From contig JASAOO010003089.1 in NCBI GenBank assembly GCA_030849075.1, positions 1 to 21,250 on the forward strand: a DNA stretch of 21,250 bases, in the 5' to 3' direction. Of the stretch, positions 16,401-21,250 are shown one piece after another (the stretch's first letter is position 1; each line of letters starts with the position of its first letter). The notes under the pieces were generated by a model. The model was not told the DNA's origin. It searched no databases and worked only from the letters and a program-made list of their open reading frames with translations. Origin of the DNA: Zelonia costaricensis (taxonomy: Eukaryota > Euglenozoa > Kinetoplastea > Trypanosomatida > Trypanosomatidae). Made by a program: the position numbers and the translations under genes.

Positions 16401-19295
16401 CGGCGGTGGAGCCGACGACGGCGACGACATCAGCGTGTGTGCCTCGGCCGAGTCCACCGCTGCTGTCACCGCGACGTGGCAGATTTCAGAGCTACCACTG
16501 CTCTCCGAGCGTAGGGCGGAGAAGAAGGGCGACGGCCCAAGAGCCGTGGCCGGGCTAGCGGACGTCGAAGCGGCACCGTTCAACCCTGCCGCATCGTCGC
16601 CCTCGTCGGAGCCCCCGAGTGGCGGCTCGGGGTTGAGCTGAACCGGCGACCGCGACCCCCGCGCCGTGACGTCGCCGCCACGTGGGGAGAAGGAGGATGA
16701 CATCGGTGGAAAGGCGGACTGCTGCTGCTCTGCCCCTGCCCCCGCGATCGCCAGGCGGGCCACGTCGATGGGCGTGAAGTACTTCGCCGCACTTGTGCCC
16801 ACCATGGCGGCGGCGCCGGCGTCGGTGCCGAGCGGGTTGCGCAGCAGCGGCACGGCACGGTGCGAGGAGCCGTGCCCTGCCGCGGGCGCCTCACCGAACG
16901 TGCAGAAACGCCCTAGCGGCAGTTCTTCGTGCACGCACAGCGCTTTCATCAGCGCGCCGCTGCTCGCCGTGTCGCCGGACGGTGGAAGCGGCGGGGCGGT
17001 GTGGACACTGGCGGTGGTGGGGGAGCTCTCTGACAAGCGCGGGCGCCGGTCCCCACGGCGGGCTGCGAAGCGAATCTCCGAGACAGCTGCGGTGTTGCTG
17101 GACGACGTAGCCGAGTGCGGCGACAGCGGCATGGCCGCGGCGGTGACGGAGGACGAGGTCGTGTGCCGGGTTAGCGTCGTTGTCGTTGTGTGCGGGGACG
17201 TGACGGCCACGTCTGCCTGCGTCTGCTCCGGGGGCTGCGGGTGCGGGTGCGGCGCTGTGTCATCGTCGGGGGCTGAAAAAGGGGAGAGACCGGCCGGGGG
17301 GCTCACGCCCCAGCCTCCGTGGTCCGCCACATTGCGGCTCTCGCTGCCGATCCGGGCCGCCGTGCTGAGGTGCGCCGGTGGCGGCGTCAGAAGCTGCGTC
17401 AGAAGCTGCTGTACCGCGTAGGCGTCCCCACACTGCCGGTCTGTGCCCAGACCCTCGACGGTATCGCCGGTCTCGCCATCGGCCAACCCCTCACGCACCG
17501 CCCTCGCCGCGCTGAGCTCCGTGTTCCCGCGGCGCTCACTGCGCTGCTGCTGCTGCCACTGCGTGAGCGCGAAGGGCTGTGGGAAGGAGGGATGGCGCTG
17601 GTGGTCGTGCTGGTAGCGCGGGAGCGTGAAGGCCCGGGACGCGGAGGACGACGCGATCGACGAGCCCGGAGACAGGCGTGCACTCGTGCCGTTCGCGTGG
17701 GGTGCCGCCCAGCCGGTCCCCTCCCCTGGCGTCTCCCAGTCATCGTCCAGGCCGTGAACTGACTCTCGCCGCCGCCGCTGCTGCTGCTGCTGGTGCGGTG
17801 GCTGCAGAGGATGAGGGAGGCATGCCTCCGTCGGCGCCGGCAGCGCTGGCGACGCGTCCTCAGAGAAGCTGAGTTTACGCGCCGCGTGCCCGGCGTCAAC
17901 CGGCTGCGGCAGCGGCAGCGACTTCGCCTCTCTCTCTTCTCTTGTCTCCTCGCGCTCAAGTCTGCCCGGGCTCTGCGGCGTCGAGGTGCGCCCCGAGGCG
18001 CACAGCGACTCCTCGGGCAGGAACACGCAGGAGACGTCGCTGCTGCGCAGCACCGTACTGCCGCATCGCATCGTGGTGACATGCGTGGTGGCCGGCTTCG
18101 CCGACTTGAGGGAGCGCGCGCTTGTCGACGTGGGTGCGCCCGTGTCGGCCCCCACGGCGGACGCGGCGCCCGGCTTGGGGGACTTCGACGACGCATGCGT
18201 GCCGGCGCGAGTGGGGTGAGGGGCGGAGGTGGTGCAAGTCGCAACAGAGGCCGCGCGCGCCTTCAGTTTCTGCTGGTGCGTTGCCTGTGCCTCGTGCGCT
18301 GGTTGCGGCGGCGGTGTGGCACTTGGTGGCAGGCTCGAAGCGGGCGAACCGGCAGATGTGCTCGATAAACGCTGGTTCTGCTTGTGATGCAGCTGGTGCT
18401 GCTGCTGTGGTGGTGACGTCGCTTGCGCTGGCGCGTGCGTGCGGGCGGCCTGTGGCTTCACGCCTGCCAGTGTGTGCCGCCGCCGCTGTTGCTGCGGCTG
18501 CAGCTGTGGGGAGCTGGACGACGTGGGGGACTGCAGCGCGCTCGTTTCTGGGCTCTCGCGCTGCTGTCGTGCTGTCGCCGCTGACGCCGCCACGGTCGTG
18601 GCACCGCTGTTGCGGGTCGCGCGGGGCCGGTCCTCGTCACCACTGGCGACTGCGGAGACGCTGGGCAGCACCGCTACCCCTGAAGCGCGGCGCGACGTGC
18701 GCTTCCCCTCGCCGCCGCTGTGGCTGTTGCTGTAGCCGCTGCCGCTGCCGCTCATGGACAGCGCGGAGACAGTTGCGGTGGCCGCCGTCTGCGCGGGGGG
18801 CTGAGTGGACAGGGACAGCGACATCCTGGCCCGGGGGACGACGAGCGCCGCGGCAAGGGCAGGGGGGGCCTCCTGCGGCGGCCTCGGCGCGCCGCCGTGT
18901 GACGCTCGCCCCTCCCTCGCCTCCCTCTCTGCGACGTTGTGATGGCGGCGGTGCGGGTCCTGCTCCACGCAGTTCCCGTCCGGTGTTGGCGGCAAGGCCG
19001 CAGACGCCGTGCTGGCGCTTGCTGGGCGCCGCCTGCGTAGCGTCGCACTCGCTGTTTCTTTCATGGGCGAGCACAGGCTGGGTGCGATGATGCCGGTGGC
19101 AGGAGCCGCGAGAGTACCCCCTTCCTCCTTCACGCGGTGGTGTGCTGATGCACCAGGGGCGGCGGTCGTACTCGTTGCGGCATGCACTGGCGAGGATGGG
19201 GACTGCGGTGAACGGGGGCGCGGGGCGGAGGGGTTGCGCGAGGCGGGGAAGGACGGGAGAGCCGAAGGGGAGGGGGGCTCGGGTTGGCGTGGCAT
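10473..19295 (-). CDS. Giant low-complexity protein of unknown function (2940 aa)
   Basis: I do not recognise this protein. An 8.8-kb frame open without interruption starts at the ATG at 19295; an in-frame TGA at 19307-19305 rules out a longer N-terminus. Most of it is Ser/Ala/Pro/Gly/Gln/His-rich and probably disordered, with poly-Ala, poly-Gly and short polyQ runs. Ordered-looking islands stand out: about 404-436 (THVTTMRCGSTVLRSSDVSC), 783-852 (including KYFTPIDVARLAIAG from 838), 1516-1545, 1918-1956 (acidic, then DDVFYQIEKRLFPV), 2005-2045 (ending in YYAPC2036-PVC2039-H), 2446-2527 (LLCVRINDRLTYIDPKR then a highly charged Arg/Glu/Ala helix), a His-rich stretch 2534-2554, and the last 23 residues. 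No membrane segment, kinase or other catalytic signature is visible. Many Ser-Pro and Arg-x-x-Ser sites suggest phosphorylation, perhaps in a cytoskeletal or scaffolding protein, but this is speculation. Confidence 0.85.
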   Translation of the reverse strand: MPRQPEPPSPSALPSFPASRNPSAPRPRSPQSPSSPVHAATSTTAAPGASAHHRVKEEGGTLAAPATGIIAPSLCSPMKETASATLRRRRPASASTASAALPPTPDGNCVEQDPHRRHHNVAEREAREGRASHGGAPRPPQEAPPALAAALVVPRARMSLSLSTQPPAQTAATATVSALSMSGSGSGYSNSHSGGEGKRTSRRASGVAVLPSVSAVASGDEDRPRATRNSGATTVAASAATARQQRESPETSALQSPTSSSSPQLQPQQQRRRHTLAGVKPQAARTHAPAQATSPPQQQHQLHHKQNQRLSSTSAGSPASSLPPSATPPPQPAHEAQATHQQKLKARAASVATCTTSAPHPTRAGTHASSKSPKPGAASAVGADTGAPTSTSARSLKSAKPATTHVTTMRCGSTVLRSSDVSCVFLPEESLCASGRTSTPQSPGRLEREETREEREAKSLPLPQPVDAGHAARKLSFSEDASPALPAPTEACLPHPLQPPHQQQQQRRRRESVHGLDDDWETPGEGTGWAAPHANGTSARLSPGSSIASSSASRAFTLPRYQHDHQRHPSFPQPFALTQWQQQQRSERRGNTELSAARAVREGLADGETGDTVEGLGTDRQCGDAYAVQQLLTQLLTPPPAHLSTAARIGSESRNVADHGGWGVSPPAGLSPFSAPDDDTAPHPHPQPPEQTQADVAVTSPHTTTTTLTRHTTSSSVTAAAMPLSPHSATSSSNTAAVSEIRFAARRGDRRPRLSESSPTTASVHTAPPLPPSGDTASSGALMKALCVHEELPLGRFCTFGEAPAAGHGSSHRAVPLLRNPLGTDAGAAAMVGTSAAKYFTPIDVARLAIAGAGAEQQQSAFPPMSSSFSPRGGDVTARGSRSPVQLNPEPPLGGSDEGDDAAGLNGAASTSASPATALGPSPFFSALRSESSGSSEICHVAVTAAVDSAEAHTLMSSPSSAPPPASVSPLNNTPVATLTMPHFTFSSRTSTPVALPASTHAPSPAATAAAAVEVPSQLDPPPHPHGSHLHQHQPQPQLNSRSASPSVHRESRGRAPVVLDSTSNSGVFSSPHLDQRLRGRCSPTRQPSHSRQAPPPASLPPPSASSQRRQRASMPSSSASGVFGGAPTADSASRSSFGNGPALFALPQNPFPVALTAPPHSSAAPTTAAADLACGGRRLAPVWRCPVTTSTAAAAGTAPALSEVVCNRETGTTLTMSVGGPYPHGSEPRPWTVSTKGAGQLHGLHPSDSDVNGSLIAVESSAAVAASRSASGIHAAPPPAADCDGSPATDPSLSSPLPPPAQPRHYAYAGAGAAAANRSPPPIPWPQPQQQQQPIRMSLSGDMFGSVSGPAGGASPARPSVTAFSAAMRPPRLQHQRSGSNASLLGGSISVHSRLISGVSGNGFSSAAAGPGAGLGEGSISGLCPYSGGPAPRLSPSATPPNATFSGFGLVQPAFLSGYRHGAFQPGGGGGGGSNANTHTAAANYTHSAHAHSLTTSPPPPVRSRGSASSLSSMGAFVFHSPNTALIMRNGVVHHTTQCMPPPRTPASSCFTPSSSDHSGHGAGGYRRGISRNGRTGRGAGEEEYDVVRHGGDGEDHAEGSGGVHAHSYSNVSGSPVGGAVAGGRRHYLARRRSSKRAPGYAWGSASGSGWAASAAAPARRAGKRTQLRPGTAIEVAVEAGLCKRRTSRASLLGLRGGIGGAHPVHGGAGAAAALAGEAGVWSGEDESEVSLSCAASFTALSTSASGTYVSSSYGSVPLLALERRASRAEPAEGHGAVAAAPPEEAADTAVCALYATAPFHYHCYRPPAHARDGRAAPTAAASASTPPRAEAPREKRHHRYVRVHHRRRRHPRESVKPEGSDAVDESVAPHAVPATCGSDAAPLAAAAAAAAAVAPREAVAPPPGALHSPHLSSSSLLYYDDVDSDCVDDVFYQIEKRLFPVASEATVHVELPGAPSAAAPPAITAKGGSANMHLGSADDDGVVDVEKCGAHEAELPPASGGRHSPIDALFTVLQVPLRLNLRGGFHLSDYYAPCPVCHPAMRAAAAAAVAERQRPSTSSLSCGYGCSSNGAGSDSVTGSTCTSMTMDTAANSVATTTASSPPSVLSSVVSTTALGFGFASGLRRKTPAATALQPQPTNTTPANTNGSTVTAAAAAAAASKVAATALSSAAPAHQTWSAMSGIGVFPSAESGSPLARTHRERTSASAFVFDRRRRSTAVGSIVGGGTGRRSSMSRASTMASLPFATRLSSFAADPLSRSTASQVQPQPQPRCVPHVFQLIPPARMVQSEGSDEDEGDYGDGEEARATVLVDRSGGGGGGGGVPPITQPIWEASTTTQSDAGGVSQATATPRSVVKTAPRTAEGSGAGSSAKRPVRADRAVAAQQQQQQQPSSMFPFSTFGNHRPHHPPHARYRRHRVKHLPAALVARRWHRAGAGGGGGGAASRSQYSSVMRQRLLCVRINDRLTYIDPKRATGAAKLLADAALLAEKTQRREAERARRRQAAEEQRAAQAAADVFSPIRRHQHAQQQPAQGHRRHHHHPRCRHHQHHHHHRHPPQQRDRLASATSALVHVLTTSGSTPRASPLRASVLASANTAAPPDGAALAPVERLLSRVTPVAVLHTGLTDATPSAYLSPLSSDLERHATAPAAAAATSGSEALTAAESGPNNDGPLTHVNPIHASFSPSDMPSALAARTSPPPTLARHPGEAEDEDDRGAVRDGSLLARAGGAVVSTIDVAASPMVWPAASDSGHSRSGSFPIFMGHSQPRLDGITTRSTNSSQPHGASAFPPSPASLRLSRDAVHEAGDGGGGGGGVGNGGGVGTPGSWYRREPSLRLGSTSDAHLHHPHPGLSVPRGGSRRQHRGTASYANTPGRRSLVAAAASALLVGGAGAGPAASPSLPSLGSPPPPAAYRLDATHQDLLNTALAEYPSFTLRSESQSP

Positions 19296-19303
19296 CAAGC
19301 CGC

Positions 19304-19378
19304 CTCACCGAGCGTCCCAACAGGGAGACAAAGAGGGTACAGGAGAAGACACAAAAAGGAGAGGTGTGCACGTCACCT
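19304..19378 (-). promoter_or_regulatory. Candidate trans-splice acceptors for the giant gene
   Basis: On the minus strand a T/C-rich tract (about 19362-19325) precedes an AG at 19305-19304, which would leave a 5' UTR of only 8 nt. An upstream AG at 19378-19377 follows the (UG)n repeat and a T-rich stretch and would give an 81-nt 5' UTR. The choice between them cannot be made from sequence. Confidence 0.4.
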
Positions 19379-19388
19379 GGCGCACATA

Positions 19389-19391
<3 letters not shown>

Positions 19392-19426
<35 letters not shown>
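19392..19426. repeat. (AC)n microsatellite upstream of the giant gene
   Basis: Thirty-five bases of AC on the plus strand, ending about 97 bases before the ATG at 19295. In the pre-mRNA it is a (UG)n tract just before one candidate splice acceptor. Confidence 0.95.
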
Positions 19427-19428
<2 letters not shown>

Positions 19429-20447
19429 GAGAATTGTTCCTCTGGGGAGGTCTATAGCACACAGACGCGCACGCACGCGAAGACGCCAGGTATGCAGCGC
19501 GGACGGTACACCACCGGCTTCTTGCCTTTAGCCGTGGCCGCCTCGAGTCAACCGATATGCAGACACACACACTACGACGAGGACAACAGCGTAAAGCGCG
19601 GAGCTGCGAGACGGGCAGACTGGTGGAGGAAGACGTGGACGTCGCGGGCGACTTGGGCAGCTGGGAGGCGGAAGCAACAACAAACAGAGGACCGAGAGGT
19701 GGGGAGTGGGTGGGGGCCGGAGGGGACGAGACTAGGGGTCAACGCGCTTCGCTCTGAGACACACACACACAAACGCCGTCGCACGTGAAAGCTGGGTGGG
19801 GTGGGTCGTAGAAGAAGGACCGCGCACACCCGTTCCCCGCAACGCAGACAGACGCGAAAGCTCGGAGGAAAAGCAGAAGGGGGGAACGCACACCAACGCA
19901 CTCGCAACGATGATGAAGGCGGCAGCTGCTCCACGGCGGACGGCGGCGGTGACCAGGCCGAGTAACACGACCGCAGCAGCTGCAGCTATGGCGGAAGAGA
20001 CGGAGGAGGAGAAGAGGGCAGTGGCAGTGGACGGGTGAGGGCGGGAGGCGGGAGAGCCCTGCGCTAGACGAAAAGAAGTGGCGGATCACAAACAAAGAGA
20101 AAAGGGAAGCAGAGCTGCGTGAAGAGCGAGAGAGCGAGTTGTGCAGGGATGCGCGCGGTGCGGCAGGCAGGCAGCGTGGAGCAGAGAGGGGAAGAGGGAC
20201 GAGGGAGGGGGCGGGGGTCGCGTCTGAGTGTGGATGTGTGCGTGCGCGTGCGTGCGGCGGGGCAGCAACGACAGACACACGAGGCCACCGACGGGCGCAG
20301 AGAAAGAGAGAGGGAGGAGGAAAGACAGCAAGCAAAGAAGAAAACAAAATGAGCTGAAGTCACAACAGGAACTCAAGCAAGACGGGGCAGACGGGAAACG
20401 GTGCGAAGGCAGAGGGCAGCGGGCTGGTGGCGGGGAGGTGGGTGGGT

Positions 20448-20448
20448 N

Positions 20449-20480
<32 letters not shown>
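20448..20480. repeat. Undetermined base plus 32-base G homopolymer
   Basis: A single N at 20448 is followed by G from 20449 to 20480, inside a wider G-rich block starting near 20425. It has the same layout as the tract at 9557-9583. Confidence 0.9.
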
Positions 20481-20585
20481 CGCTCGCGGGTGGGGCGTCG
20501 GTGCGAGTGGGGCCAGAGGCACAGAAGGGGAATGGGCAAACAAAGAGAGAGAGACAGAGATGGAGGAGGCTTACCGCAGATGCAC

Positions 20586-20587
<2 letters not shown>

Positions 20588-20639
<52 letters not shown>
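20588..20639. repeat. (AC)26 microsatellite
   Basis: Fifty-two bases of uninterrupted AC on the plus strand, the longest dinucleotide repeat in the window. Confidence 0.95.
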
Positions 20640-20640
<1 letters not shown>

Positions 20641-21174
20641 GATGCGCCGCCGCACGCGCAGATGAACTTGATGCAGATGGGAGACGACCAGCGCAACCGG
20701 TAGAAGGGGGAGGGAGGGAGGGCGAGGGGGGGGGGTGGGAGCACGCAGCGCTGTAAACCAGATGCACGTGACGTGGCAGAAGACAGAGAAGGAGAACCAA
20801 GGCAGAGGAAGAGAAGGGGAGGCGGGCTGACGGCAGTGCGACGGCAACACGGCAAGAAAGACAGTGAGCGGGAGAGATGACAGGTGTGCGCGAGTGAGTG
20901 AGTAAGAGCGTGTGTGCGCGCCCGTCCCACGCAAGCTGGAGTACAACACAAAAGGTCCAAGAAGCCGGAGGAGGCAAAAACACAAGAGAGCGGAGAAGTG
21001 GCGGTGATCCGAGGCGAGGAGGCTGGCAGAGGCAGGGCGGTGCGGGAGGGGAGGGGAGAAGCAAGGAGACGGACAGCAAGGAGGAGGCGATGTGTATGCG
21101 TGTCGGGGCGAGGGGGACGCCCGTCGGCCTTCTGCTCCTTCTGTATGTCGCGCCTTGAGAGTGCGGTGATTAAG

Positions 21175-21178
<4 letters not shown>

Positions 21179-21208
<30 letters not shown>
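21179..21208. repeat. (GT)n microsatellite near the window edge
   Basis: Thirty bases of uninterrupted GT on the plus strand. Confidence 0.95.
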
Positions 21209-21209
<1 letters not shown>

Positions 21210-21250
21210 GCGTGTCACATTAGGCGCGCCTGCACACTACCAAGCGCGCA

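Larger units (their letters stand above)
19296..21250. other. Intergenic region upstream of the giant gene
   Basis: No convincing gene. It is strongly purine-rich on the plus strand (for example 20160-20215, 20300-20350 and 20705-20740) and carries the longest CA repeat of the window, a 32-base G homopolymer next to an undetermined base, and a (GT)n repeat near the window edge. It probably contains the 3' UTR of an upstream minus-strand gene outside the window. Confidence 0.6.

Noticed and set aside
19296..19298. A TTG codon just before the ATG as start of the giant protein
   Set aside because: Non-ATG initiation is not needed; an ATG follows immediately and a stop lies two codons upstream.
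20086..20985. Minus-strand frame of about 300 codons upstream of the giant gene
   Set aside because: It runs through the G32/N tract and the (AC)26 repeat, giving poly-Pro and Cys-Val runs typical of microsatellite translation.
1..21250. Retroposons (SIDER-like), tandem gene arrays, tRNA or snoRNA genes
   Set aside because: No diagnostic sequence for any of these was seen; degenerate SIDER copies cannot be excluded without an alignment search.

Overview
The window looks like nuclear DNA of a kinetoplastid of the Leishmania type (subfamily Leishmaniinae). The grounds are very GC-rich, intron-free genes all on one strand; intergenic regions of 1.5 to 2 kb filled with (CA)n/(GT)n microsatellites; and long polypyrimidine tracts on the coding strand shortly before start codons, as expected for polycistronic transcription with spliced-leader trans-splicing. 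The species cannot be named from the sequence alone. I see no tRNA, rRNA, snoRNA, transposon, telomere repeat or CRISPR array.

All four genes I can support are on the minus strand, so transcription runs from high to low coordinates. In transcription order: (1) 19295-10473, a 2940-residue, largely disordered protein of unknown function rich in Ser, Ala, Pro, His and Gly, with short ordered-looking islands; (2) 8900-7131, the CCR4-NOT subunit NOT2, with a Gln-rich first half and a C-terminal NOT box; (3) 5294-4173, a two-domain glutathione S-transferase-fold protein resembling the GST part of elongation factor 1B-gamma, with a charged insert of about 110 residues; (4) 2238-1300, a 312-residue protein with two predicted membrane segments.

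The regions 21250-19296, 10472-8901, 7130-5295, 4172-2239 and 1299-1 appear to be UTR and intergenic sequence. Each holds pyrimidine-rich stretches on the coding strand, and I propose a splice acceptor for each gene. Two very long C tracts on the coding strand (26 and 32 bases), each bordered by a single undetermined base, mark sites where the assembly may be unreliable.

The genes do not form an obvious pathway, and co-transcription in trypanosomatids seldom implies shared function. NOT2 (mRNA deadenylation) and the GST-fold protein (possibly linked to translation) both suggest RNA or protein-synthesis roles, but that is only an inference. I found no convincing new multi-gene system. The best leads are the giant lineage-type protein, the polyQ extension of NOT2, the insert in the GST-like protein, and the ordered UG/CA repeats in the UTRs.
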